Shown here piece after piece: positions 44,796 through 53,693 of a stretch of DNA of 64,000 nt. This stretch comes from G958295935 sp965224235. Its GTDB lineage: Bacteria > Chloroflexota > Dehalococcoidia > Lucifugimonadales > Lucifugimonadaceae. The notes under the pieces were generated by a model that saw only the letters and a list, made by a program, of their open reading frames with translations, ran no database searches and was not told the DNA's origin. Made by a program: the position numbers and the translations under genes. The stretch lies in assembly GCA_965224235.1 (NCBI GenBank), contig CBDCYP010000001.1, forward strand, positions 434,001 to 498,000, in the 5' to 3' direction. Within the stretch, counting starts at the first letter, position 1. Each line of letters begins with the position of its first letter.

Positions 44796-45491
44796 ATGGC
44801 CAAAACTGCGGAAGTCGAATTCAGATTCAAGAGCCCCGGCCCTCAGCCGAACGGGCTGCAGGCCGCGGAAGATGGTCTCTGGTACATCGATCAGGGAGAC
44901 AATCGGGTATTCAAGCTGGACTACGACACAGGGGAAACGATGTTCGAGGCCCAGACCACTACCGACCGGTCAAGCGGCATTACGTTGGGGGACGGTAGTG
45001 TGTGGATAGCGTCCACGTATAACCGCAAGATTGCCCGGCTCGACCCGGAAACCGGCGTCACGCTTGAGGAGTACCCTTCACCCGGCGCCGGTGTCAACGC
45101 GCCGCGCGAGCACATCCTCTCTCCTCCGGAGACCGGAGACCACGGCCTGGAATGGATGGACGGCAATCTTTACGTCGCCTCACCACCATCCCAAAACGTC
45201 CACGTCATGGACCCGGATAACTGGCGAGAAGTACACCGTTTCAGGGTGCCGGGATTCCGCGTGCACGGAGTTGCATGGGCCGCTGAAGCAGGCATGATTT
45301 GGCTCGCAGACACGGCCATGGGGGTCGTGAGCCGCGTTCGGGTTACCGATGGGCGCGTATACGATATGTTTCGCGTGCTGGACCCTGTCGAGGTTCACGG
45401 ACTGACCATGCACGAAGACGTGTTGTGGTACGCGGATGCGCAAAGTTGCGACATCGGGCGCCTCAACGTGGACATGAATGCGGCGTTTTAG
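44796..45491 (+). CDS. SMP-30/Vgb-like beta-propeller protein
   Basis: 231-aa propeller-type protein with short blades (GLQAAEDGLWYIDQGDNRVFKLD, GDGSVWIASTYNRKIARLD, EWMDGNLYVASPPSQNVHVMD; landmarks LWYIDQGDNRVFKLD, VWIASTYNRKIARLD, LYVASPPSQNVHVMD). It resembles virginiamycin B lyase-like or SMP-30-like proteins but is short. GAGGAG (44782-44787) 8 nt before the ATG at 44796 fixes the start. The epimerase gene follows after 47 bp. Confidence 0.8.
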   Translation: MAKTAEVEFRFKSPGPQPNGLQAAEDGLWYIDQGDNRVFKLDYDTGETMFEAQTTTDRSSGITLGDGSVWIASTYNRKIARLDPETGVTLEEYPSPGAGVNAPREHILSPPETGDHGLEWMDGNLYVASPPSQNVHVMDPDNWREVHRFRVPGFRVHGVAWAAEAGMIWLADTAMGVVSRVRVTDGRVYDMFRVLDPVEVHGLTMHEDVLWYADAQSCDIGRLNVDMNAAF

Positions 45492-45538
45492 GGTTAAACC
45501 CAGGGTCCGGTAAGCGCCACACAGGAGGATTTTGCGCT

Positions 45539-46405
45539 TTGAAGGTACTGGTGACTGGTGGATCGGGACGGGCCGGAAGCTACATAGTCCCGGAGTTGTT
45601 GGAGCACGGCTACGAAGTAGTTGTTACGGACATCGCTACCCCTGTGGGTAGGGTCCCCGGAGCTACCGGCCCCGGGCAGGCGGCTTTCATCCGAACGGAT
45701 TCGACCGACCTCGGCAAGGTCCTGGCAGCTATGAAGAATGTCGACGCGGTCATTCACATGGCGGCGATCCCCAATCCTCTGAGCGTACCTGAGCACGAAG
45801 TATTCAGAGTCAATATGCTCTCAGATTGGAACGTGCTCGAAGCGGCGGAGGTCCATGGAATCCGCAAGGTCGTGAAGGCGTCTTCCATCAATGCCGTTGG
45901 AGCGGTTTTCTCGCAGCAGCGTGTGGCGCCATTATATTTCCCACTCGACGAAAAGCACCCAACCCGCGCCGAAGATTCCTACTCCCAAAGTAAGTGGCTG
46001 GGGGAAGAGATGGCCTCGGCGTTTTGCCGGCGGCGGGAAATGCAGATCGCCTCGATGCGGTTTCACGCCCTGTTAGACGACTCGCGGCAGGCGGAACTTC
46101 GGGAAAGGGGCGACACCACAATTGTAGTCGGCCGGACAGCGAAAGAGTTTTGGGGCTGGACGGACATCGCGGAAGCCGCCACCGCTTGCCGACTTGCGCT
46201 GGAAGTGGACTGGACGGGGCACGAAGTTTTCTTCATAAATTCTACCGATACGGTTCTGACCGTGCCGACCGAAGATGCAATCTCCACGGCGTATCCGGGG
46301 GTGGAGATCCGCTCGCCCTTGCCGGGTTTTGCGTCTGCTATCAGCGTTGAAAAAGCGAAAGACGTGTTGGAGTGGAAACCGTGCAAAACATGGCGCGCCG
46401 GCTGA
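45539..46405 (+). CDS. NAD-dependent epimerase/dehydratase (extended SDR)
   Basis: 288-aa extended short-chain dehydrogenase. The N-terminal KVLVTGGSGRAGSYIVPELL contains the TGxxGxxG nucleotide motif, and the YxxxK pair is in DSYSQSKWLGEE. AAIPNP lies at the family position. The start is TTG at 45539, with AGGAGG at 45523-45528 ten nt upstream, and no ATG precedes the nucleotide motif. Substrate probably a sugar or a small hydroxy compound; not resolved. Confidence 0.87.
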   Translation: MKVLVTGGSGRAGSYIVPELLEHGYEVVVTDIATPVGRVPGATGPGQAAFIRTDSTDLGKVLAAMKNVDAVIHMAAIPNPLSVPEHEVFRVNMLSDWNVLEAAEVHGIRKVVKASSINAVGAVFSQQRVAPLYFPLDEKHPTRAEDSYSQSKWLGEEMASAFCRRREMQIASMRFHALLDDSRQAELRERGDTTIVVGRTAKEFWGWTDIAEAATACRLALEVDWTGHEVFFINSTDTVLTVPTEDAISTAYPGVEIRSPLPGFASAISVEKAKDVLEWKPCKTWRAG

Positions 46406-46462
46406 TGCGGGAAACGGCCCTTCGTGACATGCAGTCCGGCGCTGCGTCAATCCAGATGTCGC

Positions 46463-46492
46463 CGCCCGCCAGTTTTCGACCGGCGGGCGTTT
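46463..46492 (+). terminator. Hairpin with short T-run before the phosphotriesterase-like gene
   Basis: CGCCCGCC (46463-46470) pairs with GGCGGGCG (46482-46489) around an 11-nt loop, followed by TTT. It is 58 nt after the epimerase stop and only 14 nt before the next ATG, so it may terminate upstream transcription or act as an attenuator. Confidence 0.5.
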
Positions 46493-46505
46493 CCGGGGGA
46501 CAGAA

Positions 46506-47585
46506 ATGATGACCTCGGCAAATCACCCGGTACCCGAAGGACGCGCCGCAGGTAAAGCGCTCACCGTACTCGGTCCGATCGAACCGGCCAAAGTGGGCAT
46601 TACCACCACGCACGAGCACCTATTCATTGATTTCAAGGCCGTGCTGACCCCGCCTGATCCGGCCTCCGAACGGGGGTTGATGCACCAAAAGGTCGGAATC
46701 GAAAACCTTGGGTGGATTCGTTATCACTGGACAAGCAACATCGACAACCTCGAAGTCCTGGACGAAGGGGTCACGACGCGAGAGGCCGGCCACTACTTCA
46801 ACGCGGGCGGCGCTACGCTAGTCGACGTGACCTCGAACGGACTCGGCCGCGATCCGCGCGCGCTGGTCCGGGTTTCCAGAGCCACAGGGTTGAACGTGGT
46901 CATGGGCGCCGGATACTACGTCGGCTCAACACACCCCGAATGGTTCTCCCGGACACCTGTTGAGGAGATCGCCGCGGGGATCGTCCGAGACGTGCAAGTC
47001 GGCGTCGGAACGACCGGCATACGCAGCGGGATAATCGGCGAAATCGGTTGTTCTTGGCCGTGGACTGAAAACGAGAAAAAGAGTGTCCACGCGGCGGTGC
47101 TCGCGCAGCTCGAAACCGGCGCACCGCTGCTCATCCATCCCGGCCGGAATGAACGAGCGCCGCTTGAGATTATTGCGGCCATCGACAAATGGGGCGGCGA
47201 TCTCAGCCGGACCGTAATGGGGCACATAGAACGGACGGTGTATGACAGGGGCGTGCTGAGGGACATCGCCGCGACAGGCGTCTATGTCAACTTCGACCTT
47301 TTCGGCCACGAGTCGTCGTTTTACCCATTGGCCGCCGACACATACATGCCGGCCGATCACGAACGAATCGACATGATCGACTTTCTCCAGTCTCAGGCCT
47401 TTGCAAATCGTATTCTCCTTGCCCATGACATCTGCACCAAGCACCGTTTGAAGACCTACGGCGGCCACGGGTGGGACCACATCCTGACCCGGGTTGTGCC
47501 GTGGATGCGGGCTCGGGGATTCGCCGAAGAAGACGTGCGTCTAATACTCGTGGACAACCCGACTCGCATGCTCACGTTCAATTAG
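46506..47585 (+). CDS. Phosphotriesterase-like metallohydrolase
   Basis: 359-aa member of the phosphotriesterase-related amidohydrolase family. The binuclear metal site is visible: His36 and His38 (TTTHEHLF), a bridging residue position in IIGEIGCS where PTE-like lactonases vary between Lys and Glu, then LIHPGR, MGHIERT and LAHDICTK (Asp). Members are usually lactonases or esterases rather than true phosphotriesterases. A second ATG immediately follows the first, so the start may be 46509. Confidence 0.9.
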   Translation: MMTSANHPVPEGRAAGKALTVLGPIEPAKVGITTTHEHLFIDFKAVLTPPDPASERGLMHQKVGIENLGWIRYHWTSNIDNLEVLDEGVTTREAGHYFNAGGATLVDVTSNGLGRDPRALVRVSRATGLNVVMGAGYYVGSTHPEWFSRTPVEEIAAGIVRDVQVGVGTTGIRSGIIGEIGCSWPWTENEKKSVHAAVLAQLETGAPLLIHPGRNERAPLEIIAAIDKWGGDLSRTVMGHIERTVYDRGVLRDIAATGVYVNFDLFGHESSFYPLAADTYMPADHERIDMIDFLQSQAFANRILLAHDICTKHRLKTYGGHGWDHILTRVVPWMRARGFAEEDVRLILVDNPTRMLTFN

Positions 47586-47733
47586 CGACCAATAGCGGCC
47601 GCGAAACGCCTGTGCGTATGGGCGGTACCATTGAGGCAACCGGATACGAACCCCGGTTCTAATGCATTGCGCCACGGACGGCGCCTGTCACGCTCATGAG
47701 CGGCAATCAATGCCGCTGCGTCATTACTCCCTC

Positions 47734-48684
47734 ATGCCGGGGACATCTTTCTACAAAGTAATCGGTTTGTGCGCTGCCCTGATGCTCGCCGTTGTCGGCG
47801 GAGCCTGCGGTGGAGCGCGTTCGGGCGAACCTGACTCGTTTGGCGATCCCCAATCCGGCCTCGTAGTCCTGAGCGATCAGCAAGGCCTGGTCGTCTTCTC
47901 GCTGGCTCGCGACCTCGGCATTGGCGCCAATCGCATACCGATAACGATTCTCCGGTTCGATCAAACGAGGGTTTTGGACCGCGCGTCGGATCTTTCGGTG
48001 AATTACGGCTTGCTGAACGGCGAGAATGCGCGAGCGGTGGATGAGATTACCTGGCGCCCGTGGCCGTTCAGCGGAGGGGTATATACGTTCCTGGCTGAGT
48101 TCGAGGCAGCGGGGACGTGGGAGATCGTGGTGACGATGGACGAGCCGGGCAGGGAGGTAACCGGCAAGGCCGCTATCCAGGTACGAGAGGATCCGCTTGC
48201 TCCGGGAGTCGGCAGCGCTGCGCCCCGTACTCCCACCAAGACGGCATCCGCCATTGGCGACATACGGGTCATCAGTTCTGACCCGAATCCCAAGCCGGAG
48301 TTTTACCAGGTGAGCCTTGATGATGCCATCGGCTCAGGAATACCGGTGGCGGTGACATTTTCCACTCCGGCCTTTTGCCAGACAAGCGCCTGCGGCCCTC
48401 AGTTGGACGCTTTGGCGGAACTCCGCGCAGACTACGCCGACCGCGCGCACTTCGTGCACGTGGAGATTTGGGACAACCCTCTCGAGATGCTGGAAAGCGG
48501 AGACCTGGGGCTGGGGGTCCTCTCGCCGGTTGTTGAAGCGTGGAATCTGCCCACCGAACCGTGGACTTTCCTTATCGACAGGGGAGGAAACGTATTCGCT
48601 CGTTTCGAGGCGTTCGCAACACGAGACGAGCTCACCGGAGCGATGGAGGCCATGCTCGCGGGCGAAACGTGGCGCCCCGGATGA
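47734..48684 (+). CDS. Lipoprotein with thioredoxin-like domain
   Basis: About 316-aa exported protein. A hydrophobic N-terminus (YKVIGLCAALMLAVVGGACGG) ends in a Cys that could be lipidated, although the -3 residue is Gly. A beta-rich middle domain (about 40-150) is followed by a Thr-Pro linker and a thioredoxin-like domain from about 205 (GIPVAVTFSTPAFCQTSACG) with a CxxxxC pair and LPTEPWTFLIDRGGNVFARF. The CxxxxC spacing differs from CxxC thioredoxins. A redox role at the cell surface is inferred. An upstream ATG at 47710 is possible. Confidence 0.75.
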   Translation: MPGTSFYKVIGLCAALMLAVVGGACGGARSGEPDSFGDPQSGLVVLSDQQGLVVFSLARDLGIGANRIPITILRFDQTRVLDRASDLSVNYGLLNGENARAVDEITWRPWPFSGGVYTFLAEFEAAGTWEIVVTMDEPGREVTGKAAIQVREDPLAPGVGSAAPRTPTKTASAIGDIRVISSDPNPKPEFYQVSLDDAIGSGIPVAVTFSTPAFCQTSACGPQLDALAELRADYADRAHFVHVEIWDNPLEMLESGDLGLGVLSPVVEAWNLPTEPWTFLIDRGGNVFARFEAFATRDELTGAMEAMLAGETWRPG

Positions 48685-48846
48685 CGCTGCCGGCGTGTCT
48701 TGTCGTAAGAGCGGGTTCGCCACCCGCCTTCCCCGCGGCCGTGGCCTCAAGACGGCAACCTTGCCGATTGGCGAGTCCAAAGGCGGATTTTATACCCGCG
48801 GCTGCGATCTGACTTGAGTGACATGCGCGCATAGCCCGGCACAACT

Positions 48847-48990
48847 GTTCAGCAACGCGGATTCTACGACCGCGTGATACGCGGCGAGGGTGAATTGGAC
48901 AGGCTACGCACATATATCATGGACAATCCCCGGCAATGGTCTGAGGATGCCGACCGCCTCGCCAATTGGCGAGGCCGAAGGCGGGTTTGA
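48847..48990 (+). pseudogene. C-terminal relic of a REP-associated tyrosine transposase (RAYT)
   Basis: The plus frame reads VQQRGFYDRVIRGEGELDRL and continues RTYIMDNPRQWSEDA, the conserved end of RAYT (IS200-like, TnpA_REP) proteins. The reading stops at TGA 48988-48990, and a TAG lies a few codons upstream, so only this tail survives. A perfect 20-bp palindrome (GCCTCGCCAATTGGCGAGGC, 48956-48975) of REP type overlaps its 3' end. Confidence 0.7.
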
Positions 48991-49046
48991 ATTGGAGGCG
49001 CAAGCATAATAAAGGAAGAATCCACCGGCGCTGAGACGGGATTCAA

Positions 49047-49406
49047 GAGCCTGTTTCAGAAACCTCGGATCTCCGAGGCGGCTATTTTTCAGATTTCGCT
49101 TTTCGCCGTTACTCTGAGAATAACGACGTATAACAATCTCGTCATTCCCGTGAAAAGAGACCTTTGCGTAACCTCGACGCATGTCATTTTGAGCCCAGCG
49201 AAGAATCCAAGCCATTCAGACGGCATGCCCCGCCCCTCTTACCCAGACCCCTCGGCTTCGCTCGGGGTGACATGAGCGGTGCTCGGGGCGACATGGAGTG
49301 CGGAATCACTGGTTGGGGAGCTAGTTATGCAAAGGACTCTGAAAACGGGAATCTCGTCGCATGGCGGTCGACACGAAAATACGCAAAGGACCTTTGAAAC
49401 AGGCTC
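49047..49406. mobile_element. 360-bp inverted-repeat element with TTCAA target duplication
   Basis: Ends GAGCCTGTTTCA (49047-49058) and TGAAACAGGCTC (49395-49406) are exact inverted repeats. TTCAA is found directly outside both (49042-49046 and 49407-49411). The interior holds a second inverted-repeat element, so the true length before nesting would be about 145 bp. No coding capacity. Confidence 0.8.
49144..49352. mobile_element. 209-bp inverted-repeat element nested in the 360-bp element
   Basis: Left end ATTCCCGTGAAAAGAGACC and right end ACTCTGAAAACGGGAAT are related inverted repeats, flanked by CTCGTC on both sides (49138-49143 and 49353-49358). The same end sequences bound the 141-bp element at 10583-10723 in reversed order. 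The interior contains the dispersed CCTCGGCTTCGCTCGGGGTGACA-like motif. Confidence 0.75.
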
Positions 49407-49463
49407 TTCAAACCCGCCAGTACTTAACCGGCGGCGTGATCACAATTAAGGGGTTTATTTGAA

Positions 49464-49877
49464 ATGGCAACAGACGAACAGCTGGACCGACTCCGAGAAT
49501 TCATCGCGCCGCCCCGTATCGCGATGGTAGCCACTATCGGCAAGAACGGCATGCCGCAGTTGACGCCGAACTGGTACGCGTACACCGGCGGCGAAATAAT
49601 CATCTCAATCACGAAGCAGCGAGTGAAGTACCGCAACGTGGTTCGCGACCCCCGGGTGGCGGTTTCGATCTGCTCGGAGCCGCTGGCCGAGGAATATGTG
49701 ACGGCGAGCGGTCCCGCCAGGATTATCGACGGTAACGAAATTTGGGGCCCAACCCGCCAGATAGTCGGACGGTACCTTGAGCCGGATAAAGCGGACCAGA
49801 TGCTGGATCAGTTGCGCCAGCAGGACCGCGTCCTGCTGGCGCTAACGCCCGAGCGGGTCTTCTTCAGATACGAATAG
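49464..49877 (+). CDS. PPOX-class F420-dependent oxidoreductase
   Basis: 137-aa split-barrel flavin/deazaflavin reductase-like protein (pyridoxamine 5'-phosphate oxidase superfamily). RIAMVATIGKNGMPQLTPNWY and VKYRNVVRDPRVAVSIC are typical of the TIGR03618-type F420-dependent subgroup, and YLEP...RVFFRYE closes the domain. F420 use is inferred from this resemblance and agrees with the LLM-class enzyme at 7.7 kb. No biosynthetic gene for F420 is in the window. Confidence 0.85.
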   Translation: MATDEQLDRLREFIAPPRIAMVATIGKNGMPQLTPNWYAYTGGEIIISITKQRVKYRNVVRDPRVAVSICSEPLAEEYVTASGPARIIDGNEIWGPTRQIVGRYLEPDKADQMLDQLRQQDRVLLALTPERVFFRYE

Positions 49878-49954
49878 CCTCCTGCAACCAAGCGGCAATT
49901 TCTGCGGCATGCGAAGGACAATCGGCAAGCGTTGGCCGATACCGTGCGCTTGGC

Positions 49955-50869
49955 TTATCCCGACGACTGACTTCTTTCGTCCAGGACTTTCAGCAATTCC
50001 TCTGCTGCATCGATTACGTCCGGCAAGCGGGGGTCCTGCGCCAGCGAGATAGCCTCTTCGATGTCAGCCCGGATTTCCTCTTCCGGGCCTCCGTATCTGA
50101 AGAGAAGAATTGCCCGATCGAGGTAGATAACGGCCCGCGCCGTTTCGATCTCCAGGGCGCGGTTCAGGTCGGCCAACCCCAGCAACGGTTTTTGGGCGAA
50201 ATCGCGGTAAAACCTGCCGCGCCACCAGTAGGTCGCAGCTTCATCCGGAGCCAACTCGATAGCGTGACTGAAACTCTGTTCCGCTGCGTCAAGATCGCCG
50301 AGCGCGCTGTTCGTCCGACCCAGAACGATGTGGGGTTCCACCAGGGTTGGGTCTCCCCCGACCCCCCTTCCAGCATCGCGCCTCGCGCCCTCGGTATCGC
50401 CGAGGTTCATCCGTGAAATCGCGCGGTGGCCGTAGGCTTGCCAGAGGTTCGGCTTGAGGAGAATAGCCTGGTCGTAATCCAGCAACGCTTCGTCGTGCTC
50501 CCCCTGCAGCATCTTCGCTTGACCGCGGCCGTCCCACCCGCGTGCGAAGCCGGGCTCTAGTTCAATGACGATGGTGAATCGTTGCTCGGCTTGTCTGTAT
50601 TCCTCCCGGCTGAGGTGGCTGTATGCCCGCACGTAGTGGCCCACGCTTTCGGCATCCGGAGTCGCGGTAGGCGCGGGTGTCGAGGTTGGGCCCGGGGTCG
50701 GGGTAGGTTCCGGCGTCGGCGTCGGCGCGGGCGACGGCGTCGGTTCGGGAGTGGCTGTCAGGACCGGAGTAACCTCGGCTGGTCTCGTGCAAGCCACTAC
50801 CGTAACGCCCAACGCTACTAGCGCGACGGCCAAGTGCAGCGGCCTATGGAAAATCGGATTGACTTTCAT
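49955..50869 (-). CDS. TPR-repeat lipoprotein with Thr-Pro linker
   Basis: 304-aa lipoprotein: signal ending VVAC (Cys27), a Thr-Pro/Glu-Pro linker (about 30-75), then about six tetratricopeptide-type helical pairs (EYRQAEQRFTIVIELEPGFA; HDEALLDYDQAILLKPNLWQ; DLDAAEQSFSHAIELAPDEA). It probably displays a protein-binding scaffold on the outer face of the membrane. Its linker resembles that of the two lipoproteases at the left of the window. Confidence 0.88.
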   Translation of the reverse strand: MKVNPIFHRPLHLAVALVALGVTVVACTRPAEVTPVLTATPEPTPSPAPTPTPEPTPTPGPTSTPAPTATPDAESVGHYVRAYSHLSREEYRQAEQRFTIVIELEPGFARGWDGRGQAKMLQGEHDEALLDYDQAILLKPNLWQAYGHRAISRMNLGDTEGARRDAGRGVGGDPTLVEPHIVLGRTNSALGDLDAAEQSFSHAIELAPDEAATYWWRGRFYRDFAQKPLLGLADLNRALEIETARAVIYLDRAILLFRYGGPEEEIRADIEEAISLAQDPRLPDVIDAAEELLKVLDERSQSSG

Positions 50870-50948
50870 GATTCGGTATAGGACTGCGTCCCCGTCCTCA
50901 TCAGAGGAATACGTCGGGACTCGTATGCCGAGATTCAGTTAGCGTTGC

Positions 50949-51917
50949 TCATCCCGCAGACAGCCGACCGGCAAGAATCTCAAGGGCCAGCCGGTCGCCA
51001 AGTTGACCCGATTTGATCGCCATGTCTGCCGAAAGCAGGAGACGGTGCGTATCGGCCAGGTAATCTGAACTGAATCGTCCGGTCTGGCGAAGCGTCTTGT
51101 CAAGCACAAAGCTATTTGTCACACCGACGTGACGGCCGATCTCTTCGCGTTTGAGCTTCCCACCGGACAGGTGTTTGGCTATCAGCAATATCCTCACTTG
51201 CCGGGCCATCAGCCCGATGACCGAGCTGACCGACGAACCGTTTTCCAGCAGCGAATACATCATTCGCATGGCCCGATCGGGCCTCCGTTCGAGCACGGCG
51301 TCGATTGTGGCGAAAATATTGGCTTCCCTGGCCTCGGCAACCATGCCGTCCACATCGTCCCGCGTCACCGCACGACCGTCGGCATAGAGCGCGAGTTTGA
51401 GGATCTCCTGATCGAGCAACCGCAAATTCCCGCCGGAGACCCAAGCGAGTCGTGCCACGGCGGCGCCATCTACCGCAACGGCGGCGGCGGCGAATCGTTG
51501 GCTTATCCAGGAGTCGAGAAATGCCCCGCGAAGGGTAGGGAATTCCCTGATTTCCGCCTGGGGACCAACCGAGCGCAAGCCCCGGCCTCCCCTGCGGAGA
51601 CGAACGTTCTCCACGAACAGGAACTCCGTGGTTGCCGGAATGTCCGATAACCCGTCCGCCATATTTGTCCATTCGTCCCTCAGTGACCGGTCGTTGCCGT
51701 CAAGTCGTGTCAGAAGTTCACGAACTACTATCAGGCGACGGTCCGCGAGGAAAGGCGCTGAGGAGGCGGCGCCAAGCACCTGGGCCAACGAAAACCCAGC
51801 GCCTTCATAAGTTGAGGTGTTGGGGTCGCGGACCTCGGGGGGGCCTACCGATTCACGGATGCGCGCGACTTCTTCGCTTTTGGAAAATTCGTCTTGCCCG
51901 TGAAAAACTCGGATCAC
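50949..51917 (-). CDS. holA: DNA polymerase III delta subunit
   Basis: 322-aa clamp-loader delta subunit. The N-terminal MIRVFHGQDEFSKSEEV, the middle SGGNLRLLDQEILKLALYADG and the C-terminal collar region (ENGSSVSSVIGLMARQVRILL) match HolA. It loads the sliding clamp together with DnaX and HolB. It is divergent from the small DUF1232 gene. Confidence 0.9.
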   Translation of the reverse strand: MIRVFHGQDEFSKSEEVARIRESVGPPEVRDPNTSTYEGAGFSLAQVLGAASSAPFLADRRLIVVRELLTRLDGNDRSLRDEWTNMADGLSDIPATTEFLFVENVRLRRGGRGLRSVGPQAEIREFPTLRGAFLDSWISQRFAAAAVAVDGAAVARLAWVSGGNLRLLDQEILKLALYADGRAVTRDDVDGMVAEAREANIFATIDAVLERRPDRAMRMMYSLLENGSSVSSVIGLMARQVRILLIAKHLSGGKLKREEIGRHVGVTNSFVLDKTLRQTGRFSSDYLADTHRLLLSADMAIKSGQLGDRLALEILAGRLSAG

Positions 51918-52034
51918 GTCATTCGTTCCGCGTGTGTGGCGGCCGGTGAATCGGCTTTAGGAAACATCGGTGTAAACTGGAAATTACCGGACTTTGACTG
52001 ACAGATCGACCCGTCGCCATTGTCCCGAACCACG

Positions 52035-52358
52035 ATGATATTCCACATTCTGCGCCTGATCATCAGACTTATGGCGGACAGACGCGTATCCATTTGGATC
52101 AAGTTGATTCCCGTCGCTGCTGTCGCGTACATACTCTCCCCAATAGATCTGAGGCCCGATTTCATTCCGGTGTTGGGTCAGGTTGACGACCTCCTGATAG
52201 CGATCCTGTTGTTTGCCGTGTTCATCATGCTGGCCCCAAGCGAGGCGCGTCGGGACGGCCTCCGCCCCGGAAACGCCGCTCGCACGGACGATCCGGAAGC
52301 GCCGGCCACATTCGAAGGCCGAATGCGCAACGTAGACGATGACGCTCCTGTTGGCTAA
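52035..52358 (+). CDS. YkvA-like DUF1232 membrane protein
   Basis: About 107-aa protein with the DUF1232 motif IKLIPVAAVAYILSPIDLRP followed by DFIPVLGQVDDLLI and a second hydrophobic segment. Small integral membrane protein of unknown function. TTG at 52020 would add five residues; no clear ribosome binding site decides. The next gene starts 24 nt downstream. Confidence 0.85.
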   Translation: MIFHILRLIIRLMADRRVSIWIKLIPVAAVAYILSPIDLRPDFIPVLGQVDDLLIAILLFAVFIMLAPSEARRDGLRPGNAARTDDPEAPATFEGRMRNVDDDAPVG

Positions 52359-52382
52359 ATGCGTATTTCCCGGTAAGAGAAT

Positions 52383-53474
52383 ATGAGGATTGGCATGACC
52401 GGTCTGCCTTCGTCCGGTCGCACAACGGTGTTCAACGCCCTGACTCGCGGGCACGCTGAGACAGGCCCGATTGCCGACCGAAACGGCCACATCGGAGTCG
52501 CTCGCGTCCCTGACGAACGTCTTCGTGTTATAACCGATCTTTTTGGTTCGCGTACTTCGGTTCAGGCAGAGGTCACATATGTCGACCTTCCGTCCGTCCG
52601 CACCGGCGGGGGCGATCTCTTCAGCGGCGAGAATGCAACTCAACTCCAGCGAGTAGACGCGTTGTTGGCGGTAATAAGGTCGTTCAAAGATGATTCCGTT
52701 CCCCACCTCTCAGAATCGGTCGACTGGCGCCGCGATTTGGAAAAGATAATTTTTGACCTTAACTTCGCGGATATCGATCTGATCGAACGGCGCATTGAAC
52801 GAATAGTGGCCTCGTTCAAAGGCATGCGATCGGGTGAACGAGCCGCGGCGATGCAGACAATCGAGACGTTTCGCCGCATACAGCAGGACCTGGAAGACGG
52901 GATACCGGTCCGGGCGCAGGACCCCGCCGTTACCGGCAACCCATCGATACGAGATACGTACCTCCTGAGCGCCTTACCCTTCCTCGCCGCGATAAACATC
53001 GACGAGGATGAAATCGCGATGAGCGGAGACTACGAGTCCGGTCTGGGCGAAGTGCTGTTGGGCCCTCACGCCGGTGGCACAACCATCGCCGGCAAACTCG
53101 AAATGGAGCTCGGTCAACTGGAGCAGGGCGATGACGAAACCGGCCTGCGAGAGGAGTTGGGCGCCGGAGAGCCCGGCCTTTCCCGAATGATCCGGTTGTC
53201 ATACGACGTTCTGGGCCTCGTCACCTTTTTCACCGCGGCGCCCAACGAGGCCCGGGCCTGGAAGATCACGGATGGCACACCCGCGCCAAAGGCCGCCGGC
53301 AGCGTTCACTCGGACATGGAACGCGGCTTCATTCGCGCCGAGGTCACGAGTTACGATGACTTGATTGAATATGGTTCGGAGGCAGAGGCAAAAAAGCGAG
53401 GAAAGTTGAGAACGGAAGGTCGGGACTACGTCATCAAAGACGGCGATATCGTCAACTTCCTGTACTCTGTTTGA
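52383..53474 (+). CDS. ychF: YchF/OLA1-like protein with degenerate nucleotide-binding motifs
   Basis: 363-aa homolog of the YchF (OLA1) ribosome-associated ATPase with the C-terminal DUF933/TGS-like domain (GLVTFFTAAPNEARAWKITDG, then GFIRAEVTSYDDLIEYG and YVIKDGDIVNFLYSV). The P-loop reads GLPSSGRT instead of GLPNVGKS: the Lys that contacts phosphate is Arg13. DxPG reads DLPS (VDLPSVRTG). The NxxE adenine motif region reads AAINIDEDEI, partly kept. Either nucleotide binding is altered, or the protein has become a non-hydrolysing paralog. Gene symbol given by overall homology. Confidence 0.82.
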   Translation: MRIGMTGLPSSGRTTVFNALTRGHAETGPIADRNGHIGVARVPDERLRVITDLFGSRTSVQAEVTYVDLPSVRTGGGDLFSGENATQLQRVDALLAVIRSFKDDSVPHLSESVDWRRDLEKIIFDLNFADIDLIERRIERIVASFKGMRSGERAAAMQTIETFRRIQQDLEDGIPVRAQDPAVTGNPSIRDTYLLSALPFLAAINIDEDEIAMSGDYESGLGEVLLGPHAGGTTIAGKLEMELGQLEQGDDETGLREELGAGEPGLSRMIRLSYDVLGLVTFFTAAPNEARAWKITDGTPAPKAAGSVHSDMERGFIRAEVTSYDDLIEYGSEAEAKKRGKLRTEGRDYVIKDGDIVNFLYSV

Positions 53475-53693
53475 CCGAACTCCGACTTTTCAGTCGAGCC
53501 GACCTTGACCGGAGCTGCCGATGTATTCATATACGGCTTGCCAACCCAAGAAACGTATGATGCATTCAGAGTCCGGCGGTTGTTCTCTGTACGGAGGTAA
53601 CCCAGACGTTCGATCCGCAAGAACCTGACACAGGACGGAAATGAAATACCAATGGAACTGGGACACTTAGCTCGACCGCCAGTCGGTGATTTA

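Larger units (their letters stand above)
48685..49463. other. Gene-free 0.8-kb stretch made of REP-like and nested inverted repeats
   Basis: Contains two REP-like segments (48763-48795 and 48956-48990, sharing GATTGGCGAG/AATTGGCGAG followed by a purine-rich AAGGCGGATTT/AAGGCGGGTTT), the C-terminal relic of a REP-associated transposase, and a 360-bp inverted-repeat element with a 209-bp element inside. No intact gene. Confidence 0.7.
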
